DNA from: Bacillota bacterium
GTDB lineage: Bacteria > Bacillota > Clostridia > Clostridiales > Clostridiaceae
Direction of reading: 5' to 3'
Assembly: GCA_030706015.1 (NCBI GenBank)
Contig: JAUZPI010000141.1
Coordinates: 1-8,015, forward strand
DNA length: 8,015 nucleotides
Position numbers and translations under genes: made by a program. Shown here piece after piece: positions 1 through 7,881 of this stretch (its first letter is position 1; the number at the start of each line of letters is the position of its first letter). The notes beneath the pieces were generated by a model. That model saw only the letters and a program-made list of their open reading frames with translations. It was not told the origin of the DNA and made no database searches.

Positions 1-1
1 A

Positions 2-3000
2 AATAAAGCAGTTTTTAGCATGAAAGCACCTGTAATGTATGACAGCCTTCATGAGGACAGTAATAATATAAAACTTTCTCTTGAAAAATCAGGTAATGGT
101 TATGAGCTTACAATATCACCTGATAAAGAATGGCTTAATGACCCAAGCAGAAAATTCCCCATTACAATAGATCCAGACGTATTCACATCAACAGATGTTC
201 ATAATATACAGGATGCTCACGTATCATCTGGTTTGCCAACAGATAATTTCTATCAAAGCTATAAACTAAAAACAGGATACGCTTCTGATTCTGGAGTAAA
301 CTACACCTATATATCTTTTGATTTGCCTACCCTAGGTCCAGCAGATATGGTTACCGATGCTGTACTTGGACTAGGACTTATGAATGATTCAGGGTTATAT
401 AATCAAGTAAATGTGCATAAGGTAACTGAAGCATGGACATCTTCGGGAATAAACTGGGCATATAGATCTAATTATAATCCTAGGATAGAGGACTATACTA
501 TTGTTCATGGAGCTTATGAACAAATGTTCACATGGGATGTAACAAGTATAGTTAAAGATTGGTACAGCACTGGAAATAACTATGGCTTATTATTAAAGAA
601 TAACAATGATTCAGGCTATTGTGAGTTCTTTTCCTCAGATACGAATTCTTCATTTCAACCATATAGACCAGAGGTAGCAATACGTTATGTAAACAACAGC
701 GGTATTGAAAGCTACTGGACATATCATTCACAGGATGTAGGTAAAGCTGGTACAGGATATGTTAATGATTATAATGGAAATGTAGTATTTGAGCATGAAG
801 ACTACAGCTTAAGCGGCAACAGAATGCCAATAAACATAAAGCATATATTTAACAACAATCAAAAATCAGATATAGGCTATGGGTATGGCTGGAGATTAAA
901 TCTAAGTCAAAAAATAGATTATAATACTACCCTATCAAAGTTTTCCTATACGGATGAAGATGGAACGATACATTATTTTACCTTTGATTCAACCGCAGGT
1001 TTATACAAGGATGACTCAGGCATAGATTTAACCATGAGCAAGAGAGATGACAGTTATTACGTGGTAAAAGATAAGAAGGATAGTCAGCTTATATTTAGGC
1101 CTGACGGCTGGCTGGATAGTATGAAGGATAACCATGGCAATACCATGGTTCTAGGGTACGATGGTACAACCTTAAGAACAGTGAAAGATGGTTCTGGAAG
1201 AGTAGTAAATCTATTTGTAGATTCTAATAGAAGACTGCAGAGTATAGTTGATTGGGCAAATAGAACTGTAGAGACCTTTCAATATGAAGGCAGCAATGGA
1301 AATACAAATTTAAGATGGATTACTTATTTGGATGGTAATAATGCTACTTTTAATTACGATTCACATAACAATCTTTATTATGCTGCAAATTATGACGGCA
1401 GCGAGATGATTTATTACTATTATGATAGTGCTCCTTATAGAGTAAAGCAGGTGCTTGAAGCAAATACAAACGGTACATTAGGGCAGACATTAAATATGTC
1501 CTATGGTCAAAACTCTACAACCTTTACGGATGTAAATGGTAAAAAGAATGTTCTTTTATTTAATAATTGGGGTAATACAATATGCACTAAAGACAATGAT
1601 GGAAGTGCACAATACTATAAATTCACCAATAAGGATAATGGAGATAATGTCAATAATAAATTAAGTAGTGAGTCAAAGCTTCAGAAGTCTGTTATAAATT
1701 ATTTAAGAAATCACAATGCGGAGGTTAGCAGCGATTGGACTTCAGACTACTGGGGAACCTCAACTGGAACAAGCACCTTCACAACTGAAGATAAATACAT
1801 GGGTAATAGCAGCTTAAAGGTACAAAAGACCAATACTAACGATAGACAGTTCTTTACTCAGACTTTAAATTTGCAAAAAGGTAAAACATATACGTATTCA
1901 GCCTATGTAAAGACAACCAGCATGGATAACGTAAATGGAACAGGGGCATTTTTATTTGCTATTTACAAGGATGGTACAGGAACATCAACAGAAGCTGATA
2001 GTACAACCATAAGCAGCGGAACAAGTGGTTGGCAGAGAATTGAATGTACCTTTACTATACCTAGTAATGCCACAGATACCACTGTGTATGCAAGAGCTGG
2101 AATAGTCGGTGAAAAGGGAACAGCATATTTTGACTGTTTACAGGTTGAGGATGGAAATATAGCTAATAGATATAATCTAGTTGAAAATGCAGATTTTAGC
2201 TATGGTTCAGGAACCCCTGCATATTGGCAGCAGGCATCTAATGTTACAGACAGTGCAGATACCTTAACAAGTACAAGTGATTCCGCACATCCTTCAAGTC
2301 TTGACTCCAATGTATACCTTTTAAATGGTGGTCACAATTTGGATAAGGAACTTAAACAGAAGATAAATGTTTCAGGAGATGCTTCCAGTGTACTTGTAGT
2401 TGGAGGCTGGGCTAAAGGAAACGGCGTTTCCTCAACATCAAGCACGAGAAGATTTGGGTTATGCGTGGGCCTTGCGGACTCTACAGGAGTGTTTCAGTGG
2501 AAGGATATACCTTTCAATGTGGATTCTTCTGATTGGCAATATATTTCTGATGTAGTAGTAGCTAATAAAGCTTATACGTATATGCTTGTATATGTTATAT
2601 ATCAAGATGAAGCAAACTCAGCATATTTTGATGGAGTGCAGGCTTATAAGGATGAATTTGGACAAAGTTATCAATATGATTCTAAAGGAAATGTTGTTTC
2701 CACAGCTAGTCTTGCTAGCCAGAATTCAAAGTTTGATTATAATGGTACCAATGATTTATTAACTTATACAGACCCGAAAAGCAGTAAATTTACCTATACC
2801 TATAGTAACGATGGAAAACATGATTTAATGTCTGCTACCAGTGCAGAAAATATAGTATATTCCTTTGGTTATGATCAAAGTGGTGATGGTAATGTAACAT
2901 CGTCAAGGATAGGAAGTGACAGCAGGAATATAAAGGCATCGGCAACTTATACGGATAGTGGAAACTATGTGCATACTATGACTAATAATTTAGGCTACAC

Positions 3001-5359
3001 CACTACCTATATCTATGATGAAGCAAAAGGTTTATTAAGCAGTGAAACTGACCCTAATCAACATACTACAAGTTATGGATATGACAATTTGGATAGAATG
3101 CAGACTGTATCCAAAAGTTCTGACGGTGTTAATGTAATAAATAGCTATACGTATAAGAATGATAATATAGATACTATTACTCATAACGGGTTCAGCTACA
3201 GCTTTGGTTATGATTTTCTAGGGAATAATACTACTGTTAATGTTGGTACTCAGAATCTTATAACAAATAACTATGAAGCTAGGACAAGTAAGCTTTTGAG
3301 TTCAGTATATGGAAATTGTGAAAAAGTCAGCATAGATTATGATGATTCAGACAGGGTAATAGATAAGAAGTTCGATGGCAGTTCAAGTCCAAGCTTTGTA
3401 TATGGATATGATGCAAGTGGAAACCTGGGTTATAAACAAGACATAATAAACAACATCAATTATAGATATATTTATGATACAGCTGATAGATTAGTTACAA
3501 CTAAGGACAACAAAGGAAATGTATTAAGCTATACCTATGATTTAAACAATAATATAAATAGTGTTTCAGACACTGTAGATAACAATCAATATGCTACTAA
3601 TTTTACCTATGATAAAGATAATAGAACTTCTACTGTAAATTATACAAGGAATGGTATTCAAAATACCCTAAGCTATAATTATGATCTTGATTTGGGTATT
3701 CTGAAGGATAAGACGTTAAGTACAGGAACCTTTAATTATAAAACAAGCTTTACTTATAAAAAACCGGGAGGAAATGGCGGAACAGACTCCACTGCTATAG
3801 ACACTATAAGTAATAATGGTAATGTAATTAGTTATGATTATGATGCTAATGGAAATATAGCAGACATAACACAATTAAATCCTGCCACTCAAAAAAATGA
3901 AACAATACAATATTACTACAATGAGTTAAATGAACTAATACAGGAAAATAACCCTAAGTTAGGCAAGACCATAGTATATACTTATGATGCTGGCGGAAAT
4001 ACTTTAACAAAAACAGAGTATACGCTTATTACAGATAAGATAGATACAGTAACGACTAAACCAGCATATATAACAAGTTATAATTATACTTATGGTGACT
4101 CAAATTGGAAGGATAAATTAACAAGCTATAATGGAAAACCTATAACTTATGCAACCACAGGAAGTGACATAGGTAATCCGTTAAAATATGATAATTGGTC
4201 GCTTTCATGGGAACACGGAAGACAACTTGCTTCTATGAACAATACAAGTTACAATATTTCATATAAATACAATGATGATGGCATAAGAACATCAAAAACC
4301 GTAAATGGAGTTACAACAAACTATCATCTTAATGGTGACAAAGTAACTTATGAAAGTAATGGTACAGATAAGATATATTATACTTATGACGGTGCAGGAA
4401 AGCTTGTATCCATGAACCTAAATGGTGTAGAATATTACTATATCAGAAATGCCCAAGGAGATATAATTGGACTATTTGACAAAACAGGAACACAGGTAGT
4501 AAGCTATACCTATGATAGCTGGGGTAAGCCATATGTAACAGATGCAGAGAAGAATGATGCAAGTGATACTGTTAAGGATGGTATAACTGGAACTCTTGCG
4601 TCTACTGTTGGAGTTAAGAATCCATACAGGTATAGAGGCTATAGGTATGATACAGAAACGCAGCTCTATTACTTGCAAAGTAGATATTATAATGCAGATT
4701 GGTGCAGGTTTATAAATGCTGATGGAATAGTAGGACAAACTGGTAAATTGTTAGACCATAATTTGTTTGCATATTGTGGGAATAACCCAATCATGCGTAA
4801 AGATCCAGCAGGACTTTACAGTTATTATGATGACGAAGATGGTCCATCGTATATGAGTGATGAGAATAGGCAGCAAATGATAGAGTCATTGGCAAATTCA
4901 GGGGATGTTCCGAATTCTGAAACACACTACTTTAATCAAATGGCGATAGATACTGATGGCGGTGACAAAGCTAAGCATCAAGGGGAAAAAAACTACAACC
5001 CGCATACCAGGCTAGAGTTAGGACCGAATGATGATAAAAAAGCAATTAATGCGGACCATATTCATTATATCGTGTTACCAGGTGATTATAAAGGTCCAGC
5101 TAACTATGGTGACATTGGTGTTGTTAGAGATTTAAAAACAGGTAAATTCGTTTATGCGATTTGCGGTGACTTAGGACCCGACGGAAAGTATCATGAGGTA
5201 TCTCTATGCACCCCTTGGGATTTAGGCCTTGAAGCAACTCCTTATTCTGGACCAGAAGGTAATTTTCAATATATTGTATTCCCTGGAACAAAGCAAAATT
5301 GGAAAATTGATAACTTGCAGAGTCAAATAGACGAAGCAGGGAAAAAAATATTTCCGTAA
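2..5359 (+). CDS. Rhs/YD-repeat wall-associated protein with GH75-like C-terminal tip (5' partial)
   Basis: Large Rhs-family surface protein, predicted to form a YD-repeat shell carrying an enzymatic tip. The frame is open to the left edge, so the ATG at 20 is internal and the true start is missing; residues below count from that ATG (1779 in total). Visible order: 1-52, conserved lead-in ending FPITIDPDV; about 55-225, DNRLRE-like domain; about 228-550, first YD block (YDGTTLRTVKDGSGRVVNL, FNYDSHNN); about 560-715 and 716-878, two carbohydrate-binding-like beta-sandwiches; about 880-1530, second YD block with many YxYDxxGN units; 1534-1599, Rhs core (NPYRYRGYRYDTETQLYYLQ to RKDPAGL); 1600-1779, GH75-like tip. 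The family is usually secreted or wall-bound and cleaves itself at the DPxGL motif; that is family knowledge, not shown here. Low GC and codon use look uniform. Family assignment is very secure; the tip's function is inferred. Confidence 0.96.
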   Translation, partial: NKAVFSMKAPVMYDSLHEDSNNIKLSLEKSGNGYELTISPDKEWLNDPSRKFPITIDPDVFTSTDVHNIQDAHVSSGLPTDNFYQSYKLKTGYASDSGVNYTYISFDLPTLGPADMVTDAVLGLGLMNDSGLYNQVNVHKVTEAWTSSGINWAYRSNYNPRIEDYTIVHGAYEQMFTWDVTSIVKDWYSTGNNYGLLLKNNNDSGYCEFFSSDTNSSFQPYRPEVAIRYVNNSGIESYWTYHSQDVGKAGTGYVNDYNGNVVFEHEDYSLSGNRMPINIKHIFNNNQKSDIGYGYGWRLNLSQKIDYNTTLSKFSYTDEDGTIHYFTFDSTAGLYKDDSGIDLTMSKRDDSYYVVKDKKDSQLIFRPDGWLDSMKDNHGNTMVLGYDGTTLRTVKDGSGRVVNLFVDSNRRLQSIVDWANRTVETFQYEGSNGNTNLRWITYLDGNNATFNYDSHNNLYYAANYDGSEMIYYYYDSAPYRVKQVLEANTNGTLGQTLNMSYGQNSTTFTDVNGKKNVLLFNNWGNTICTKDNDGSAQYYKFTNKDNGDNVNNKLSSESKLQKSVINYLRNHNAEVSSDWTSDYWGTSTGTSTFTTEDKYMGNSSLKVQKTNTNDRQFFTQTLNLQKGKTYTYSAYVKTTSMDNVNGTGAFLFAIYKDGTGTSTEADSTTISSGTSGWQRIECTFTIPSNATDTTVYARAGIVGEKGTAYFDCLQVEDGNIANRYNLVENADFSYGSGTPAYWQQASNVTDSADTLTSTSDSAHPSSLDSNVYLLNGGHNLDKELKQKINVSGDASSVLVVGGWAKGNGVSSTSSTRRFGLCVGLADSTGVFQWKDIPFNVDSSDWQYISDVVVANKAYTYMLVYVIYQDEANSAYFDGVQAYKDEFGQSYQYDSKGNVVSTASLASQNSKFDYNGTNDLLTYTDPKSSKFTYTYSNDGKHDLMSATSAENIVYSFGYDQSGDGNVTSSRIGSDSRNIKASATYTDSGNYVHTMTNNLGYTTTYIYDEAKGLLSSETDPNQHTTSYGYDNLDRMQTVSKSSDGVNVINSYTYKNDNIDTITHNGFSYSFGYDFLGNNTTVNVGTQNLITNNYEARTSKLLSSVYGNCEKVSIDYDDSDRVIDKKFDGSSSPSFVYGYDASGNLGYKQDIINNINYRYIYDTADRLVTTKDNKGNVLSYTYDLNNNINSVSDTVDNNQYATNFTYDKDNRTSTVNYTRNGIQNTLSYNYDLDLGILKDKTLSTGTFNYKTSFTYKKPGGNGGTDSTAIDTISNNGNVISYDYDANGNIADITQLNPATQKNETIQYYYNELNELIQENNPKLGKTIVYTYDAGGNTLTKTEYTLITDKIDTVTTKPAYITSYNYTYGDSNWKDKLTSYNGKPITYATTGSDIGNPLKYDNWSLSWEHGRQLASMNNTSYNISYKYNDDGIRTSKTVNGVTTNYHLNGDKVTYESNGTDKIYYTYDGAGKLVSMNLNGVEYYYIRNAQGDIIGLFDKTGTQVVSYTYDSWGKPYVTDAEKNDASDTVKDGITGTLASTVGVKNPYRYRGYRYDTETQLYYLQSRYYNADWCRFINADGIVGQTGKLLDHNLFAYCGNNPIMRKDPAGLYSYYDDEDGPSYMSDENRQQMIESLANSGDVPNSETHYFNQMAIDTDGGDKAKHQGEKNYNPHTRLELGPNDDKKAINADHIHYIVLPGDYKGPANYGDIGVVRDLKTGKFVYAICGDLGPDGKYHEVSLCTPWDLGLEATPYSGPEGNFQYIVFPGTKQNWKIDNLQSQIDEAGKKIFP
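3965..4786 (+). repeat. long direct repeat, copy 1 (inside the intact Rhs gene)
   Basis: Encodes residues 1316-1589 of the Rhs protein, from KTIVYTYDAGGN to FAYCGNN. It aligns almost end to end with copy 2 at 7068-7881. Similarity by eye is moderate at both ends and very high in the middle. Perfectly shared runs are 4304-4359 (56 bases), 4505-4539 (35) and 4552-4590 (39). Confidence 0.9.
4817..5356 (+). other. C-terminal tip domain resembling glycoside hydrolase family 75 (chitosanase)
   Basis: Part of the large Rhs gene, beginning directly after DPAGL. It shows the landmark order I associate with GH75 chitosanases: MAIDTDG (residues 1641-1647), HIHYIVLPG (1680-1688), GDIGVVRD (1697-1704), VYAICGDLGPDGKYHEVSL (1711-1729) and YIVFPG (1751-1756). 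In GH75 the catalytic pair is an Asp and a Glu around the 'GD.GP....E.S' segment; here Asp1717 and Glu1726 occupy those places. Known members hydrolyse chitosan by an endo mechanism. In this Rhs context the target could equally be peptidoglycan or another amino-sugar polymer, which the sequence does not settle. The last 25 residues form a charged, helix-like tail (DNLQSQIDEAGKK). The match is from memory of family motifs, without an alignment. Confidence 0.78.
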
Positions 5360-5424
5360 TGGATACAGGATGATAAAATTCTATAATTAGTTTAATACTT
5401 AAATACTTTATCTCGTATTCTAGT

Positions 5425-5430
5425 TATAAT
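5425..5430 (+). promoter_or_regulatory. possible -10 element upstream of the lipoprotein gene
   Basis: A perfect TATAAT lies 36 bases upstream of the lipoprotein start codon in a very AT-rich gap. The -35 position (about 5402-5408, AATACTT) is a poor match to TTGACA, so this may be a weak promoter or chance. If real, it would let the lipoprotein be made independently of the Rhs gene, as expected of an immunity gene. The right arm of an imperfect inverted repeat (5382-5390 with 5420-5428, one G-T pair) overlaps it. A second TATAAT-like string at 5444-5449 also lacks a -35. Confidence 0.3.
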
Positions 5431-5454
5431 GTATTACTATATATATAATAAAAT

Positions 5455-5460
5455 GGAGAG
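5455..5460 (+). promoter_or_regulatory. ribosome binding site of the lipoprotein gene
   Basis: GGAGAG ends 6 bases before the ATG at 5467, a good Shine-Dalgarno match at normal spacing. It fixes this ATG as the start and agrees with the signal peptide beginning MQK. Confidence 0.85.
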
Positions 5461-5466
5461 ATTTAT

Positions 5467-6471
5467 ATGCAAAAGATAATTTTAATTTTAATCTGTACAT
5501 TATCCTTTAGCCTATTCGGATGCAGTAAGAATAATAATTCCCAAGTCAATAATATAAGCACAGCATCTACTAAGAGTGGCAGCACCAATTCTTCTTCGCA
5601 AGCAGATACTAATACTTTAAATGAAGGAGAATGGAAGGGTAATGATATAGTTGAAGATGACAATTTTATTTATTACTCTAACAAAGATGGGATAAGAAAG
5701 ATAGACAAGAAAACTGGAAGTGATAAACTAATTTCAAAACAGAAAGAGGTCTATGAATTAGCTCTGTCAGGAGAATATATATACTTTTTAAGTGGACAAG
5801 AAGATAATATAGGAGTATTTCGTATTGATAAAGAAGGAAAAAAGTTTTCTAAAATGTTTGATGGAAATATGGTCCCTTATCCTAACCAGATTAAAAAATT
5901 AAAGGTTGTTAATGATAAGATATATATTAGTTCCGCTATGGTAGTGTACTCATTTGATATACCTTCTGGACAATTCAAACTAGTAAATAATGATGCAGAT
6001 GAGTATGATATACATAACGATTATATGTACTATATTGATCATGGTCAAAGGACATTTACCATTTATAAAGAAAACCTAGCTGATATGAAAACTGAAATTG
6101 TTCTAGGAAAGGGGCTATCAATGCCTCAGAGTGATATCTATGATAATTTTCTTTTCATTGGAGATGATTTGTATTACACTACTCGTTACCCTTATGGTCT
6201 ATTTAGGTATGACAATGGTAAGAGTATACCGATAACTAATAATGATGGTAAGATGATAGAAGAGTTAATAGCATATAAAGGGAATGTTTACTATATAACC
6301 TTTGGCGACAACAATGTAGAAAAACTTATGAGATACTGTCCAAAGGATAACACTATATCTCAGGTGGTAGAACTTAAGAATTATTCAAACTATATAAGAA
6401 TAGTTAACGGGTATGTTTATTATTCAACTGAAAGTCATAAAAAAATACGTACCAAAATGAATGAAAAATGA
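5467..6471 (+). CDS. lipoprotein with beta-propeller-like repeats (DUF5050-like); candidate partner or immunity protein
   Basis: Protein of 334 residues. Residues 1-19 are a lipoprotein signal peptide (MQKIILILIC start, lipobox LFGC, lipidated Cys19), so the mature protein should be anchored on the outer face of the membrane. Residues 20-52 are a Ser/Asn/Thr-rich flexible linker. The rest carries seven similar strand motifs about 35-48 residues apart: NFIYYS (66-71), EYIYFLSG (103-110), DKIYIS (150-155), DYMYYID (185-191), DDLYYTT (233-239), GNVYYIT (272-278) and GYVYYST (315-321). This fits a propeller of the kind annotated DUF5050 in clostridia, assigned from memory. It lies 107 bases behind the Rhs gene on the same strand with no terminator between. 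A downstream partner placed outside the membrane would suit immunity against a wall-degrading tip; this is inference from position only. It could instead be an unrelated surface lipoprotein or sensor. Confidence 0.93.
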   Translation: MQKIILILICTLSFSLFGCSKNNNSQVNNISTASTKSGSTNSSSQADTNTLNEGEWKGNDIVEDDNFIYYSNKDGIRKIDKKTGSDKLISKQKEVYELALSGEYIYFLSGQEDNIGVFRIDKEGKKFSKMFDGNMVPYPNQIKKLKVVNDKIYISSAMVVYSFDIPSGQFKLVNNDADEYDIHNDYMYYIDHGQRTFTIYKENLADMKTEIVLGKGLSMPQSDIYDNFLFIGDDLYYTTRYPYGLFRYDNGKSIPITNNDGKMIEELIAYKGNVYYITFGDNNVEKLMRYCPKDNTISQVVELKNYSNYIRIVNGYVYYSTESHKKIRTKMNEK

Positions 6472-6847
6472 TAGAAACTTAAAAGAGGAATTGCTCTATA
6501 TAATAATGAAATAATCTCCATATGGGGATGGTGAAAAACGTCTGTAGGTGCTGTAAATAGCGGCTTACAGGCGGCTTTTTATTTGTAGTATATAATACAG
6601 ATGTTGTAGGCTTTATAAAACATGAGGTATGGTATAAGTTAACATTATTGTAATAGAATGAGTGATAATAATGGGTTGTTTGATCCTCCGTGTATAATTA
6701 TAAGACATTCTCGCCACAGTGCTTAAATTGATATTTATTTTTGTTGTTATAAAAACAATAGTCAATCAACTACTAGTGTAATTGGAAATACAGTTTCCGG
6801 TATGGCTAATAGTGCTAAAGATATGGTAAAACCGATTCCAAAAATAA
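6472..6847. other. stretch without an intact gene between lipoprotein and pseudogenes
   Basis: Contains a small hairpin (6514-6519 pairing with 6524-6529), the terminator described separately, and AT-rich sequence with many stops in all frames. The only coding-like trace is a relic frame at 6727-6855. A 22-codon frame at 6658-6726 has no ribosome binding site. I see no RNA gene or riboswitch fold here. Confidence 0.7.
6531..6580 (+). terminator. intrinsic terminator after the lipoprotein gene, probably bidirectional
   Basis: The left arm CGTCTGTA (6539-6546) pairs with TACAGGCG (6566-6573), eight pairs including one G-T. An inner stem TGCT/AGCG (6549-6552 with 6559-6562) and a six-base loop complete the hairpin. 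TTTTT follows at 6576-6580. An A-run at 6534-6538 precedes the left arm, so the opposite strand also reads as hairpin plus T-run. It lies about 60 bases after the lipoprotein stop and ends the Rhs-lipoprotein unit. Confidence 0.8.
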
Positions 6848-6855
6848 ATCTATAA
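6727..6855 (+). pseudogene. relic reading frame of unknown origin
   Basis: A frame open from the stop at 6724 to the TAA at 6853 encodes a tail including SVIGNTVSGMANSAKDMVKP followed by IPKINL. The amphipathic 'NTVSGMANSAKDMV' style resembles linker segments often seen near Rhs tips, but the resemblance is loose. There is no start codon with a ribosome binding site. It directly precedes the broken ChW module, so it may be part of the same decayed gene or a leftover tip end. Chance is also possible. Confidence 0.25.
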
Positions 6856-7067
6856 GTATGTACCAGGAGCACAAAGCTCAACAATAGGTGTAAGCTATAA
6901 TGGCACTATGCAAGGTTCAACTACCTGGCAGGAGCACCATCAGGTTACCATGTGTGGTATCAGGTTCAGGTGGAAGACATAGGCTGGCAGACACCAGTTC
7001 AAGATGGAGCAGTAGCAGGAACAACTGGACAAAATCTTAGAGTAGAAGCTATAAGGATATTTATTAT
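6848..7067 (+). pseudogene. frameshifted remnant of a ChW-repeat surface protein
   Basis: Two adjoining frames are needed to read it. The first (from 6848) gives YVPGAQSSTIGVSYNGTMQG up to STTWQ near 6929. The frame starting at 6901 then gives GAPSGYHVWYQVQVEDIGWQ, TPVQDGAVAGTTG and QNLRVEAIRI before a TAG at 7075. DIGW, the DGA.AGTTG turn and the LRVEAI strand are the marks of ChW repeats, secreted or surface modules found mainly in clostridia. One complete repeat and part of another are present, with no start codon, so this is a fragment. It runs without a gap into an Rhs core remnant in a different frame, so the junction is either old recombination or decay of a fusion gene. Confidence 0.75.
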
Positions 7068-7881
7068 AAAACCATAGTTTACATATATGATACAGACGGA
7101 AATATCCAAAGTAAAACAGAATATGCCTATACCACAAGTAAAATATATGATGCAGCTGCAAAACCAGCACCAACAGCCAGCATCAGTTATGCCTATGGAG
7201 ATGCAAACTGGAAGGATAAACTGACTAGCTACAATGGAAATGCAATAACCTATGACATTATAGGCAATCCGTTAACCTATTATGGCTGGTTATTTGGCTG
7301 GGAACAGGGAAGACAGCTTGCATCAATGAAGAATGCAAGTACAACTATAAGCTATAAGTATAATGCTTCCGGAATAAGAATGCAGAAAACAGTTAATGGA
7401 GTTACAACAAACTATCATCTTAATGGTGACAAAGTAACTTATGAAAGTAAAAGTGATGGGACAGATAAGATATATTATACGTAGGATAGTGCTGGACAGC
7501 TTGTATCTATGAATCTGAATAGTGTAGAATATTATTATATAAGAAATGCCCAAGGAGATATTATTGGACTATTTAATAAGACAGGAACACAGGTAGTAAG
7601 TTATACCTATGATAGCTGGGGTAAGCCATATGTAACTGATGCAGAGAGGAATGATGCAAGTGATACTGTTAAGGATGGTATAACTGGTATATTGGCTAGT
7701 GCCGTTGATGTTAAGAATCCATATATATAGAGGATATCGTTATGATACCGAGACGCAGCTCTATTACTTGCAGAGTAGATATTATAATGCAGAATGATGC
7801 AGGTTTATAAACGAGGATGTGATAGCTGCTGTAACTGGTGATTTGCTATCTGCAAATATGTTTGCATATTGTGCAAATAAT
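7068..7881 (+). repeat. long direct repeat, copy 2 (inside the Rhs pseudogene)
   Basis: Same orientation as copy 1, about 3.1 kb downstream. The identical runs fall at 7395-7450, 7602-7636 and 7649-7687. Differences include a 6-base insertion after 7450 (ESKSDGTD against ESNGTD), a shorter segment near 7250 (TYDIIGNP against TYATTGSDIGNP), and the 2-base loss near 7727. The direct orientation allows deletion or gene conversion between the copies. Confidence 0.9.

Noticed and set aside
20..22. ATG at 20 as the true start of the large Rhs protein
   Set aside because: The frame is open to the left edge and reads as family sequence before it (NKAVFSM), no Shine-Dalgarno precedes it, and a signal peptide is absent, so it is an internal Met.
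4472..4738. Minus-strand open frame of 88 codons
   Set aside because: Lies wholly inside the Rhs gene, opposite a strongly conserved protein region; composition reflects the antisense of YD repeats and there is no ribosome binding site.
5382..5428. Imperfect inverted repeat between the Rhs gene and the lipoprotein gene as a terminator
   Set aside because: The stem is AT-only apart from its closing end, the loop is 29 bases and no T-run follows, so it is unlikely to stop transcription.
5463..5663. Minus-strand open frame of 66 codons
   Set aside because: Antisense to the start of the lipoprotein gene, whose signal peptide, lipobox and ribosome binding site are clear.
6679..6700. TATAAT at about 6693 as a promoter for downstream genes
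   Set aside because: No acceptable -35 at 16-18 bases and only decayed sequence downstream.
6658..6726. 22-codon frame beginning MSDNNGLFDPP
   Set aside because: Too short, no ribosome binding site, no recognisable family; treated as chance or relic.
6940..7173. Minus-strand open frame of 77 codons
   Set aside because: Antisense to the ChW and Rhs remnants, whose homology is on the + strand; no recognisable protein or start signals.
7323..7553. Minus-strand open frame of 76 codons
   Set aside because: Antisense of the Rhs pseudogene; hydrophobic composition is a by-product of reading YD repeats backwards.
7509..7730. Plus-strand frame of 73 codons as an independent small gene
   Set aside because: It is the stretch between the TAG at 7482 and the frameshift near 7727 of the degenerate Rhs copy; the ATG equals an internal Met of the live gene and has no ribosome binding site.
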